Assembly: GCA_029449235.1 (NCBI GenBank) | Contig: JANATG010000010.1 | Location: forward strand, 1,674,001 to 1,738,000 | Source: Linnemannia schmuckeri | Lineage: Eukaryota; Mortierellomycota; Mortierellomycetes; Mortierellales; Mortierellaceae | DNA length: 64,000 bases | Direction: 5' to 3' | Shown: in pieces, positions 37,045 through 48,449 of the stretch | Layout: each line of letters starts with the position of its first letter | Numbering within the stretch: position 1 is the first letter of the stretch | Translations under genes and position numbers: made by a program | The notes under the pieces: model-generated | Seen by the model: only the letters and a program-made list of their open reading frames with translations | What the model was told of the DNA's origin: nothing | Databases searched by the model: none

Positions 37045-37864
37045 ATTTTTTTGCCCTTCCTTCCCTTTCAACACTTAACTATAACCCCTTCCCCATATAC
37101 CATTCTTTTTGCTCTTCCAGGTAAAAGAACAAAAAAGAGATTCTCCATTTATTTCCTGGACACTTTATCCCCTCTTTTCTGTCCTTTTCTGCTCCCTTCC
37201 TTACTCTTGCTTGTAATCCTTTCTGCATTTTTTCTTTCCATAATTGTTCGACTAATAATCAATATGCTCAAAATAAAAAATAATACATATGACAAAAAGC
37301 TGAAAACGGAAAACCACACTCTTTCTTGTTTACTAGCGCTTTTGTTTGGCGTGGGTGCCTACGTGCGCCATCTCTCTCTTTTTTTGTTGTCTTTTTTGCC
37401 CTTGTGCGATGAACATGAATTGATTGGTTTTGTAAAATAAACTCTTTCTCGTAATTCTCTTGCAAAAAGAGATGGCACCTTGTGTCCAACTCTTCGCCCC
37501 CTATCTTGCTCTTGCATTTTCTTATTTTTGTAACATGTGAACCACTTCTATGGTTTTTATTGCTTTTATCGTACGTTTTCTTTTCCATTTTGAGGGTTGA
37601 TACTAAAGATCGACTCGATTTACAATCAGAAGAGGTTACTTACAGACGGATCCTACGGTTTCTGAAGGCGCGGTAGTAGGAAAGAAGGTTGAGGATATCA
37701 GTCTTGACGCGTCGCGACTGATATCCTCACCCTTCGGAATCTGACATTGTGACTGTCAACCCCGGCCGCGTTTGTCCTGCCGTACTTATTTTATTTCCCA
37801 GCATGATCAGCACATTCTTTCAGCATCACCACCATCATTGCCAACACCAGGACCCAGGAACGAC
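37045..37864. other. intergenic region with promoter of the Myb-like gene
   Basis: The left part is the 3' UTR of paralogue C. The right part holds the palindrome at 37691-37728. The reading frame of the next gene is open upstream of its ATG to about 37772 but has no other ATG there. Confidence 0.6.
37691..37728. promoter_or_regulatory. 38-bp near-perfect palindrome centred on ACGCGT
   Basis: Arms GAGGATATCAGTC (37691-37703) and GACTGATATCCTC (37716-37728) are exact inverted repeats. The centre GACGCGTC (37706-37713) is itself palindromic, so 17 of 19 positions pair. It lies 137-174 nt upstream of the Myb-like start codon. ACGCGT is the core of the MluI cell-cycle box bound by MBF in yeasts. 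Use as a dimer-binding operator is inferred; an RNA hairpin in the 5' UTR is the alternative. Confidence 0.6.
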
Positions 37865-40261
37865 ATGAGCAGACAGCAGCAGCTTGCACGGCAGTTCATG
37901 TCGCTAGATCTCACACGAAAGCAACTATTACACATCCCATCCTCGTCCACCGCCATCCTCACAAAGCTTCGTCCATGGATCCACTTACATCAACAACATC
38001 CGGTCTCCCGATTCCATCTCTCCGCAAGACTCACCAACGGTCAACGGCAGCGGGCGGCTACATCAGTCGCTGAAGCCTCTTCCTCTGCACCAGCGCGCGG
38101 GCCACAATCGAGTCACAAGATTTCTAAACCCGATACCCGTAGAAAAGCACAACGACTCAACACCACTAATACCACTACAACAACGCCACTCAAGGATCAA
38201 GCCTCACAACAGACAAACTCCGTGACAGGTCAGGTCCGTTTGAACAGGACCATGGACAGCAAAGAAGTCGACAAGGAGATTCTTCGACTCGTTCAAGCAA
38301 AGACCGCATGGAAGGACATCGACGCCGCCCTAAACCTTCCCCATTCCAAGGCTCACCATCGATACCACACCCACCTCGACCCAGCTCTCAAGGCTTGGAA
38401 GCTCCCCAACGGACAACCGAATCTAGCATTACAGGATCGGTTGATCTATTTGGTTGAGGTCGAGAAGCTGTCGTTTGCCCAGATTGAGAAGTATCGACTG
38501 ATGTATGAGCCCTGGAAGACCCCGACTGCATTTGCGCCGGCTGAGGTTCTGGAGGCTGCTGGCGTCACACTGGAGTCGCCCGAAGCGGGAGCAGCAGGAG
38601 CAGCAGTGACTGAGGATTCTTTGGGCGACCGTCCCAGGAAGAACTCTGGAGGGCCATTCAACAGGGTGAGGCTTCAGTGGAAATACAACAGTCTCAAGTC
38701 TGTGGCTGCAGCAAACACTCTGCGAGAGAATGACCATTTGGTTCGGAGGGCCATCCAACGATCTGTCGAGTTGTATGGCGAGAACTGGAAGGCTGTCGCG
38801 GCACATACGGATTCGTTGCTGGACCAATGGATCAAGCCTGCGTTGCCCAGAAGCCCGCTGACACCCACCAAGGTGGCGACGGAGTTTAGGACTTTCCAGC
38901 GGACGGGGGTTGATTGGGGCCTGGAAGACGACGTGGTTATGACTCGCAAGATCTTGGCTCTCTCTATAAACCAGCCTGATATCATTGACATCTTGACCAA
39001 ACCCTTCAGCGAGAACGGTCAACAAAACAAGCAAGGAGTGGCTCTGGGTCAGGAACAGCAGAGACGGTACTGGACCGAAATCTCGGTGGCGTTGGGGAGC
39101 CACTCACCTGTGCAGTGTCAGCGTCGTTGGAAGGGACTCTGGAACCTGCATGATGACGACAAGTCGGCTCAGTCAAAGTCTTGGCATCGGTTCGAGAGGT
39201 TCCAGTACTGGATGCTGTGGAAGTATTTCAACCAACAAAAGCGCGAAATGGATGGAACCAAGTTGACGAATACGGAGGCTTTGCTGGCAGCATGCGAGGA
39301 GCTGTCGCATTCCAAGGAGATTGCGCGATGGATGCGGCACAGGACCGAGGCCCAGTGCGAAAAGTTTTTCCGTTCGTCGATCCGCTCAGTTCTCAACCCC
39401 AGCCAAGACAAGCTCGCCACTATGTCCAACACCATCGCCTTTGCTCCGTTGTCATCCCCCACATCACCAACGGCGCAGGTCCGCTTGTTTGAGTCCAAGG
39501 AATCGCTCGCGAACGCCATCACTGCTGAGCTAGCAGACCCGCTCTTGATCAAGATGTCAGTCGCCTCGACCGAGAGCAAAGACTCGACACGTGGGGATCA
39601 TCAACAACCTCTCGTCCGTTCTGAGTGGACACCCGATCGGATTCGGACGCTGAACGAGATTATTATCCAAGAGAAACAGGGAGTCCAACGGGCGGATTTT
39701 GAGCTGGACTGGGACCAGATTGCGCAGGCGCTGGAGCAAAAATATGCTGCTGGATCGTCGGATGCCCTCACTGAGGAGACTACAGCAACAAGCACAAGGA
39801 GTTTGACTGTTCCTCAGCCCAGCCTTCCTTTCACGGCCAAGCAGTGCCAAAACTGCTGGGAGTACATCTCCACTATCCCAACAGGAAACAAGTCTGCAGC
39901 AGTACCTACGGGCTCTGATTCTTCTACGGCCACAACTGCTACAACCCTTGAGGGCAAGAAGACCGCTGTACAAGGGTGGTCCGAAAACGAGCTCCTGTTG
40001 CTGCAGCAGGGTGTCAGGAAACACGGCACTCTCTGGGCCGATATTCGGGCACAGTTCTTGCCAAAGAAGGATATCTCGGATCTACAGCGCGCTTGGTTCT
40101 CCATCTCGGGACCTTCACCGTCACAGAGCTCGGAACAGGGAGGAGCAGAAGGCGGTGCTGCATCGGTGGACAGGCTTTCGGAACCGGATTATGTGGGTCT
40201 GTTGTCGGCTCTGGATAAAGCCGGAGGCGGCAGGAGCAGCGCAGGCGGGAAAGACAATTAA
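37865..40261 (+). CDS. Myb/SANT-like multi-repeat protein, intronless, 798 aa
   Basis: This is a single exon, taken from the first in-frame ATG (MSRQQQLARQF). Tryptophan-spaced helical repeats typical of Myb/SANT domains can be seen at residues about 132-175 (KEVDKEILRLVQAKTAWKDI), 400-435 (YWTEISVALG, CQRRWKGLWNLHD), 584-640 (SEWTPDRIRTLNEIIIQE, DWDQIAQALEQK) and 702-750 (GWSENELLLLQQGVRKHGTL followed by WADIRAQFLPKK). Between them are helical segments such as RRAIQRSVELYGENWKAVA, itself Myb-like. At least four divergent repeats spread over a whole protein suggest DNA or chromatin binding in the nucleus. The N-terminal 60 residues are basic with few acids, so a mitochondrial presequence cannot be excluded. 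The gene is convergent with the F-box gene that ends at 40547. Confidence 0.78.
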   Translation: MSRQQQLARQFMSLDLTRKQLLHIPSSSTAILTKLRPWIHLHQQHPVSRFHLSARLTNGQRQRAATSVAEASSSAPARGPQSSHKISKPDTRRKAQRLNTTNTTTTTPLKDQASQQTNSVTGQVRLNRTMDSKEVDKEILRLVQAKTAWKDIDAALNLPHSKAHHRYHTHLDPALKAWKLPNGQPNLALQDRLIYLVEVEKLSFAQIEKYRLMYEPWKTPTAFAPAEVLEAAGVTLESPEAGAAGAAVTEDSLGDRPRKNSGGPFNRVRLQWKYNSLKSVAAANTLRENDHLVRRAIQRSVELYGENWKAVAAHTDSLLDQWIKPALPRSPLTPTKVATEFRTFQRTGVDWGLEDDVVMTRKILALSINQPDIIDILTKPFSENGQQNKQGVALGQEQQRRYWTEISVALGSHSPVQCQRRWKGLWNLHDDDKSAQSKSWHRFERFQYWMLWKYFNQQKREMDGTKLTNTEALLAACEELSHSKEIARWMRHRTEAQCEKFFRSSIRSVLNPSQDKLATMSNTIAFAPLSSPTSPTAQVRLFESKESLANAITAELADPLLIKMSVASTESKDSTRGDHQQPLVRSEWTPDRIRTLNEIIIQEKQGVQRADFELDWDQIAQALEQKYAAGSSDALTEETTATSTRSLTVPQPSLPFTAKQCQNCWEYISTIPTGNKSAAVPTGSDSSTATTATTLEGKKTAVQGWSENELLLLQQGVRKHGTLWADIRAQFLPKKDISDLQRAWFSISGPSPSQSSEQGGAEGGAASVDRLSEPDYVGLLSALDKAGGGRSSAGGKDN

Positions 40262-40546
40262 AATTATCCCGGTATATCTTTAGTCAAGAAAGCAGAACAT
40301 GTCACCTTTTGAAAGAAAATGTGAAAAGATATGAGGTTTGAAAATGATATAGTGTGAACGGACCATCTTACAGAGTACCAAGAATGGCATACGGACCATG
40401 TTACATTATGTCAATGACACAATGCAAACAAAGTTGGGGGCATCTGCAAAGCAATTAGCAATTTTTTATTTTCGTTAACTGAGGAGTGGTGAGTGGTGGT
40501 ACTCACATGTGATGACAAGTAACAAGCGCATAAATGTTTTCCACCT

Positions 40547-42817
40547 CTATCTTGCTTTACCCATCAACCTAGGCGCGCGGCGAGCGGTTTGGAGTCGCCG
40601 CTTAACATTGATCGACCATTGAGCCTTGATCCACTGTGCTTCCTTCGACCGGATCCTATGATTCGTATTCCAGTATGAAAACCTCCTGAGTCTTTCCAAA
40701 CAGCCCAACTCGACAAGCCCAGACTCCAGGGTGAACTCGAGGGTGTCTGTACGTCGTGACTTGTCCCCACGTCTCGTGCTCTTCTGCATGCTAAAGTCCA
40801 ACTCCTCCAGTCGTGTCAGTCGCGCCAGCCGCTGGTAGACCTTTCTCTGGATCGAGTGGGAGATCCACAGCTGCTCAAACGCCTCGGTCTCGTCCGGTGT
40901 CAGTTCATGCCCTCGATTCCACAATCTCTGCCGAATCTGTTCAATCTTGTGTTTTGTATCCTGCTCTTCCTGATTCGCAATACCGAACGCGTTGGTGTTC
41001 ATGAAAGTGAACAGTTCCGCATCAAGCCTACGGATGCCCTTCAGCAAATCCTTCTGAACCACAGTTAGCCTAGGGATACCGACAATCTCGATGTCTAGCT
41101 CCCTGAGTTCGACACAAACCCATTCGGCACTCTCAATCAATTCCTCCGCAAGAACAAGGTGCCCTATCCCGCGGCACGTCCTCAACTTGGGACACCCAAC
41201 AAAGAGCTCGACCAGTCCTTGGGAGCACCCTTCTTCCAGATCGATGGTCAGTTCTTGGATGTTCTTGCAATTCCTAGCGACTTCAATCATTGTGCGTTCG
41301 TTATCCCGCACTCCGCTGATCCAAAGTTGGGTAAGAAATGGCATCTGGGTGATAATGGAGCTTAGGTTGAACGTGGCTGAGTCGGAGACCGAATTGAAGA
41401 TGTCTTCAGGGTCGAGAATCAAGTTTTCGATCGGGTATTCCCTGATCTCTCGAACTATCTCATCCACATGCAGGGGCTCCGTCGCATTACCGTTGAGAGT
41501 CATGGAATGGTATCGCTCCAACGCGGGAAACATCCAGAAAAGTTGCTGAAGTTCCTGAGCGTTGTTGACGAAAACAGATCGGCAAAGCTCTGTGACCCCG
41601 GGGAACCTGATTCGAGAGCGCAAGATGTCGATACGAGGCTGGCGTCGAATCTGAAAAGTCACCAAAGATGAATGCTCGAGTATATCACGATCCGTTGTGG
41701 CCTTGGTGACATTGGTCTCGCCCTTGTAAGGTATGTAGAGAGACCGACCGCTATCAATCGAGAGGCGGGTCAATGCCGGAAAGGCTACAACAATCGCGCG
41801 TAACTCTTCCGGCGTCATCGATGCATGTCGAAAGTCGAGATCCTTGAGGGCACTGTGGACAGGTCCCTGTTGAAGAACTACCGGATCGAAGGTCGCTCTA
41901 TCAACATGGACAAAGGATTCAAGACTGGGCAGAAGTGTGACGAGATTGCAGAGGAGAAAATTATCGGCATTTAAGCCCACCTTCAGATGTCGAAGCCGTG
42001 ATAATGTCGAAAATGTCCTTCGCAAGAAGTCCTGGCTCGCCGAGGTCAACACAGGCGGGGCACCCGCCTTCGTCTGAATCGAGAAAGGATGGGTGCCACT
42101 TCTTTTTTTAGAGTGGCTGAAAACAAGTCGATCCAACATAGGATTCAAGAGTACCATCCTCCAGCGCGCTCTTGTCAAGGTCATACTCAATCCATCTGCC
42201 GGACTACCGTCGAATGCCGCGATTGGTGCTGAATTGTCTCGCAAATTTTTGGTTCCTTGTGCCTCCAGCAAAGTCAACATCCTCGAATAGGTATCTCGTG
42301 TATCGTTGATTATATAGTTGTCATCGTCATCGCCATCGCTAATATGGTCGTTATCGTCGTAGTAGTAGTAGTCGTCGTCGTAGTCGTCGTAGTCGTCGTA
42401 GTAGTCATCGTCGTCGTCGTCGCCGTCGTCGCCGTCGTCCGCCTCACAAGCAAGAGAGTCGAACGTCAGCGAGAGAAGTCTCGTGAGGTTGGCCTCGAGC
42501 GCAGCCATGAGGACCATTTCCTTCGTGACAGTCAAGTGTCGAATGTGTTGTCCAAAAGTCCGCATCACAATCGAAAGTCAGTCCTGTCGGTCCTTGTAAC
42601 TCTCACTGGTCGAACTTCCTCCTCCTTCTATAAGACAGTTGCTGCTACTGCAAGACTCGACCAGGCGCCACCATGGCTCTTGAAAGTCGTTGAAGGTACG
42701 CCAAAGATATGGGGTAAAGTCAGCACGCCATTGATGGGAAACCAGAGTGCAGACGAGGAGTGATTTTGAGTCGAGGTAGGATGTGATGTGTTGGAGGATC
42801 TCTGGGATGTCGATCAT
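40547..42817 (-). pseudogene. F-box/leucine-rich-repeat protein gene broken by one in-frame TGA
   Basis: The minus-strand frame opens at 42817 with an F-box (MIDIPEILQHITSYLDSKSL, then CTLVSHQW and LWRTF), as in substrate adaptors of SCF ubiquitin ligases. It stops at TGA (42580-42578) after 79 codons and continues in the same frame to 40547 for over 670 codons of irregular leucine-rich repeats. The paralogue to its right has a matching LSNLLQSHGQHI where this copy has LSIVMRTFGQHI directly after the TGA, so the region is normally translated through. A canonical intron removing the stop in frame was not found. A downstream ATG (42565) could give an LRR-only protein lacking the F-box. A run of Asp and Tyr, from a trinucleotide repeat at about 42355-42445, interrupts the LRR part. 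Either a recent nonsense mutation, a sequencing error or programmed readthrough is possible. Confidence 0.65.
42355..42445. repeat. trinucleotide repeat encoding an Asp/Tyr run
   Basis: GTC and GTA triplets on the plus strand read as Asp and Tyr codons on the minus strand within the F-box/LRR gene. The decayed paralogue lacks a comparable tract at this place, so the expansion is probably recent. Confidence 0.8.
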
Positions 42818-43115
42818 GGCGATTGTTTGTTAGATGGTGAAGGAACGCTGTAGGGTCAGTTGAGGGACACGAGTGATGGTGCGAAAAGAAGGTGAGTGGG
42901 TGGTGTGAAGAAAGGAGATTAAAAAATTACTTCGTTCAGACACAGGCGGAGAACAAGCAAAATTGGAAACATGGCAGCAAGCATAATGCAAATGTTGACT
43001 CCCCATCGTACCATCAAAGATTTCCAGACTGGATACGATTATTTTGTAGACAAAAATTGGTGCTTATGTGAACTCAAAGGTTAAGAAGTCATAAAGAACG
43101 TCGCTCACGTCTTTC

Positions 43116-45304
43116 TTACCGAAAAAGCGCTGACTCTTTCCGCCCTGTCTCTAAAGATCCTTTATCGTATTGATAAAAAGACATGGAACCGTGCGCCTGC
43201 TGAATCGACCGCCGATCCGTGATCCACTGTGCATCCTCTTCCTCGATCTGGTGGTTCGTATCCTTGAAACATATCTGCCTAATGTCATTCAAACTACCCA
43301 GCTTCGCAAGTCCAGACACCAGGTTGAACTCGAAAGTTTCTATGTGTCGCGCTGTCGCTTCAAATCCAGAATCATCATAAATACTAAAGTCAAGTTGCTG
43401 CAGTCGGGTCAATCATCCAAGGCGTAGGTAGATTTTCTTCTGGATATTATGGGAGTTTTGTTGCTTGTCTAATACTGCAGCTTCGTCAGGTGCCAGCGCA
43501 TGTCCATGCTCTATCAGTTTTTGCCGAATTTGCTCAACAGCTACGTCCCAATTCTCCTTGTCTGCAATACCAAGCTCATTGGTGGTCGTCGTCGTAGTAG
43601 TGGCTGTGAGCGTGAACAAACCCTTGTCGATAGCGATTAAAGCATCCAGTAGGTCCTCCTGCGCTTCTTCAAGTCGTAGAACTCCAGCGATCTCAATGTC
43701 GTGCTCCTCAAGTCCGACGCAAGACCATTCCGCGCTCTCGGTGACTCTTTCCGCAAGAACCACGTGCCCTGCGCCACGACAAAAGTCCTTAACTTGGGAC
43801 ATCCAACAAACAAGTTGATCAGTCCTTGAGAGCATTCATACTCCATATCAAACATGAAGTCCTAGAGGTCCTTATAGTTCCCTGCGACCTTGGTCAATGA
43901 TGCGCTCATTGATATAACATCCTTTGCTGATCGACAGTCGAATGAGAAATGGCATCTGTGTTACCAGAAAGGCCAGAATAAAATCGGTAAGATCGCCGAG
44001 GTGGAGAATCAAACTGCGGATAGAGTAAACTCTACCTTTCTCCTGAACAACCTCGTTCGCGCGCAGAGATTTCCTGTAGTCCATGTCTCTGTGTCCGGAG
44101 TCGTATCGCTCCAATGCTGGGAACACTCTAAAAAGCTGCCGCACTTCCTGTGAGCAGTTGACAAAGGCCGTTTGTTGGAGTTTCGTAATCCTGGGGGACC
44201 TGATTCGGGTAAGAAAGAGATCGATGCGAGGCTGGTGGCGGATCCAAAGAGATTCCAGAGAGGAGTGCTCAAGGACATATGATCCAGAGTCACATTGGCG
44301 GGTGTGTAGGCTTTGTTGCTGCTGATATTGCTGCTGTCACTATTGTCGATAGAAGAGGGTCGAGTATCGTCAACCAAAAGGTGAGTCAATGCCGGAAAAG
44401 CAACCACAATCGCGCGCAGCTGTACGGCCGTCATCGTAGCTTGCCGAAATTCGAGAGACCTGAGAGCACCATGGACTGGTACTCGATGAAGCACCTTCAG
44501 GTCGAAGACCGCTTTGTCAGTGTGGACAAACGAAACGAGGTTAGGCTAACGTGTGTTGAGATTGTGGATAATAATGTTGTTGGCATCCATTCCCAATTCT
44601 AGCTATTGAATGATCCTGAGTTGCGAAACGTGTTGATAAGAAGGATTGACTGGCCAGAGTCATTGAACCGCCACCCGCCTTGTTCTTGTCCATAGCAAAC
44701 TAACAGACTCACGGTGCACGAAAGAACAGTCGACTCAAGCCGGGATTAATGAATACTAGCTGCCAATGTGCTCTCGTCATCACTCCATGTGCCTGTCGAG
44801 GATCGAATGCCGAGACGGGTACCGAGTCGTTCAATTGATGACCACCGATTTCTATGCTCTTTGCCTTCATCATGGTCGATATCCTGCCGGTGCTCCAACT
44901 CTCGTCTCCGTACAGGTTCCCGATGTTCCAGCTGCTCATGGTCAACCTCAACATCAACGAGTGCAGTCGAATTACGATGCCGCTGTCCAGTGCAGCAGTA
45001 AGGACCATCCCCTTTGCAAAACTGAGGTAGCAGATATGCTGACCGTGAGACTGCAACAAGTTCGAGAGACATTGGTGTCAGTCGTAGTAGGAATCGATAC
45101 TGTGACATTGTATCTGCTGCTGGTGACACTGACGCGGTGAGCCTCAAAGAGCCGATGCCAGGGGTTGTTGTAGTCGTCCAAGGTGAGCCAGAGACAGGGT
45201 ATGAAGACGTCGTTCCATTGGCGAGAGACACGAGTGCAGGCGATGAGGGACTTTGGGTCGATGTATGAGGTGATGTAGCGGAGAACCTCAGGAATATCGA
45301 TCAT
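43116..45304 (-). pseudogene. decayed tandem copy of the F-box/LRR gene
   Basis: The copy opens with MIDIPEVLRYITSYIDPKSL and SRQW at 45304. Similarity to the neighbouring gene then jumps between frames: fragments at 45059-44709, 44494-44009, 44144-43872, 43855-43637, 43835-43413 and 43412-43116. Matching pairs include FPALERY, ITQMPFL against VTQMPFL, CSQGL, VGCPKLRT, GHVVLAERVTESAEW against GHLVLAEELIESAEW, and LTRLQQLDF against LTRLEELDF. At least four frameshifts are needed, plus an in-frame TGA at 43415-43413 where the intact paralogue has an Arg codon. It cannot make the full protein and is a relic of tandem duplication. Confidence 0.85.
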
Positions 45305-45514
45305 GAGTGAGAGAGGGCGTCAAACGGATGCGCACTTTCTGCGGTAAAGTCAAAGGTTGGTGGCAGAGTGGAGAAGGGAAAGAGAGAAAGGGAGTGAAAG
45401 GGGGACGTGTTTAATAGTGTGCTCTCTTTCTGAAACAGTCGTTTGGGCCACTTCTTCAAAGCGGTTTTAGCCTGTTCTGCACAGTGGCCCAATCCATGTT
45501 AGCAATCAATTGAG

Positions 45515-45634
45515 TTTTTTTTTTTTTTTTTTTGAGCAGAGTTCGACTGTTCGCCAGACATTCGTGCAGGCGAGGTGTGAGTTTGAGTACAGAAACGATG
45601 CGACGTTGTTGAGTAGTTCTGGGATGTCAATCAT
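45515..45634 (-). pseudogene. F-box N-terminal fragment ending in an A tract
   Basis: On the minus strand, an ATG at 45634 starts MIDIPELLNNVASFLYSNSH then LACTNV and WRTVELC, matching the F-box starts of the two copies to the left. Similarity ends after about 33 codons at a run of 19 A (plus-strand T at 45515-45533), and the frame stops soon after. It is a third, truncated copy of the family. The adjoining A run may mark a reverse-transcribed insert or just a slippage tract. Confidence 0.7.
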
Positions 45635-45888
45635 TGTTGCCAGGTCGTAGTATGTAGATAGTGGGCGAGCCGTAGTAAGTTGCGAGTAGGGTGTGGTTGT
45701 GCGTTAGAGTGTGCAGTATGTGGGAGTTGAATTGAGATGAGGTGGATAGTGTAATACTTTTTCGTACTTCATTTTGTTCTTCACAATGCCTTGACGCTCG
45801 GTAGCAATAACGCCACCAAATAATGTAATGGGCATTTTAAGCAAAGCAAGTTTGAAGTATTGACAAGTAGTTTATTACATAGGTTAAT

Positions 45889-47842
45889 TTACACCTCACT
45901 GATACCGTCCTCATCGTCTTCCTTGATCTCTGTAATCTCGTTGCCCTCATCTCTCATCAACATGTTGACAATACGTTCAGCAATCTCCTGCACATCGTCC
46001 ACCGTTTCTGCTGCGTGCATCTTCTGGATAACAGGGTACGTCTTCTTCTCACGAAGGTAGTTGCGTCCCTCGCGGGTCGATGTTAACAGAATCAAGCCCT
46101 CCAAAAGTGTTTCCCGCAAATGCGCATCAGCTTCACGGGTCTTCGTCGGGGGCAAAAGCTGAATATCTTCAGGCATACCCTCCATATCCTATGTAGCATG
46201 CATAGACCATCATGCAAACAGCAAAAAAAACAAGGTTTAGTGTTTTGTATCCGGGGATCAAAAGATCCATCTTGGTACACAGAATAAAAAATAAACTCCC
46301 ACAGGGGTCATAGCGTGGCTCACTTACGTCAATGTCAAACTCCTCGGGACCGCAGAGAGGAAGCAAGATGTAAGGAAGGACGTTGATGTCGCTCTCGTCC
46401 AGTAAGGCGGGGTGGTGCTCAACAGCGAAACTAGCATTCCTGAGAAGCAAAAAGTGCAAGCAAGAATGAAGAGCAACACGAATGGTCAGTATTGGGTGAA
46501 GTGCGGTTCAAAAAGTGCCCACAATTTACATCTGATTCAGCAACGATTCCAGAGATTCGTACTTGATGGTGGTGATGCAGCCTCCGCGACGGATCAAGTT
46601 GGGGTGCTCGGTGAAGCAAACAATCTTGGAGAGTGGCGAAAGGTTTTCCTCGTCCTTGGTGAACAAAAGTGAGCGTCCACGGGGGAGCTATTCAGGAAAA
46701 AAAGTCCGATAGTACCAAAGGGTCAATCATACAATTATAAAGTATTTTCCAAAAGAACAGAAGAAAATAAAAGGCCGTCTTCAACCTACCACAGCCAAGG
46801 TAGCGAAGACACTGGCCAAAAAGTCGTAAGTGCAGTTAGGGTTGTAACTCTTGTCGGTTCCCTTCAAAAAAATATCGGCCAACTGGGCAACTGCGGTGGT
46901 TCCAGTGGTGAGTCCAGTGACAGGCTTGCCCTCCAAGGCCAAGACCTTGGTAGCAATGCCATCGTTCTTGCACATGTTGGACAACAGCATGCATCCCAAA
47001 TCCGACAAGATGTTGGTCTTGGACTATATTGTCGAAAACAAGAATAGGGGAGTGTTAACCATGTTGAACTAGTCGAAGCATTATCCATCGTGATGTCCCG
47101 AGTAGTCATGCGAATCTTATTCTTACGATGATGATGTTGAAAATAAGGAACTTGATAAAGTCGTTATCATCCAGCTCGGCGCAAACAACAGCCTCTCCTG
47201 AAAGGTTAATGAGGGAGCGAAGGGCATCGTGAGCAATGGTCTACAATGTTCATAAAAAATTAGAGTGTAAAAGTTAAGATTAGTAAGTAATACTATAGTT
47301 CACTATTGTACTGCGGCGGTCAATTGGAACATCATAGAACAAATTCCTGACAAACATCATATTCCTTCTGCGGTGCTCATACCGTGTCGTCCTTGACCAA
47401 AGTCTTCAAATCCTTTGTCAGAGACTTTGCGTTCTTCAAAAAGACGTGGAAGAACTCTGAGGAGGGAGTTGTGAAGGAGACGATGTTGTGGATGGCGATT
47501 TGACGGACCTATTCCATCGTGAGAAGAAAAAATATAAAATATCTTGTCAGTCAATTGAGCGCAGAAAGTAGAGTCCATTGCATTGCAGCGAAGGGGTTTC
47601 CAAGAAAGACAAAAAAAGCTTGTAGAGTGCAAGTATTACCTCCATTCTGCCGTCATGCAAGAAGGGCAAGAGCTATTTGAGCGAGTTCCGGGCGGGCGAA
47701 GCAATGTGATAAGTTAGTCCCCTTATTGTTGTCCAGTACCGACTATTCCGAGTTGTTTCCTTGTTTTGCAAAGAGTCCTGCACTCGTTGTTGTTCGCTGC
47801 TGTTGTTGTTGGTGTACGCACCTCGACGATTTGTGCTTCCAT
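45889..47842 (-). CDS. HGH1: HGH1, chaperone for elongation factor 2 folding, 8 exons, 354 aa
   Basis: Minus-strand exons are 47842-47822, 47672-47640, 47508-47383, 47240-47127, 47023-46790, 46687-46563, 46439-46328 and 46188-45889; all phases agree. The first two exons are tiny (7 and 11 codons). Family landmarks are LLPFL near the start, VRQIAIHNIVSFT, HDALRSLINLS, DLGCMLLSNMC, the RRGGC-ITTIK-NASF stretch, and the C-terminal GMPEDIQLLPPTK, READAHLRETLLEGLILL and GRNYLREKKTYPVI. HGH1 is an armadillo-like protein (DUF383 and DUF384) that acts with the TRiC chaperonin in folding eEF2 in the cytosol. Family length is about 350-400 residues, so the model is complete. It ends in an acidic tail (EIKEDDEDGISEV). 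It is divergent with the SUMO protease, sharing about 600 nt of promoter. Confidence 0.93.
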
Positions 47843-48449
47843 TGTTGATGCGTAGTTGTGGTGAGTTGTGGGTTGAATGAATGAACAAGAGAAAAAAAGA
47901 AGAAAAAAAAAACAAAGAAAAAGAAAAAGGAAGTTCAAGCAACAGAGCAGAACAGATAAGCGACAGACGACGCTTTTTTCTGTGATCACTTCCAGGTCTA
48001 AAAGAAAAAAAAGCCACAAATGCAAACAAAATTGCAGGGTCAATTTCAATGAAATTGACAATGAGAGTGACGCGAGCTTGAGAGATAAATTTGTGTGCGA
48101 CGACGACGACGCAAAATACGAAACCTGGACGCGCGATCGCTCTTTGTTCACTCTTTCTTTTCTTTCTTTTCTTTCCTTTCTCTCCTTTCTTTTCTCCACA
48201 TCATACCTCCTCATCAGCAACCACATCCAACCAAGCAGCATCGCTCAACATTTTCACCCTCAACAGGACCATCTCTCTTTTCCACTAATTCAACAAGGAA
48301 GCTAATTCTCTTTGCAGAAAAACACATACAGCAGGACAGTACATCACCAAGCAAACCCATAAACAAACATAGTTGAACCACACATACCAAACAAGGAACA
48401 CAACGCCGCCAATTCTCAGCAACAAAGGCCATTGGCAGCACTCTTCGCA
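47843..48449. promoter_or_regulatory. bidirectional promoter between HGH1 and the SUMO protease
   Basis: A 607-nt region separates the two start codons. It holds purine-rich DNA on the HGH1 side (about 47880-47940) and C/T-rich DNA on the protease side (about 48135-48200), mirroring the two leaders. No TATA box was seen. Confidence 0.6.

Noticed and set aside
42480..42620. 86-nt intron with a GTGAGA donor that would remove the TGA of the F-box gene
   Set aside because: Its length is not a multiple of three and it would delete residues conserved in the paralogue.
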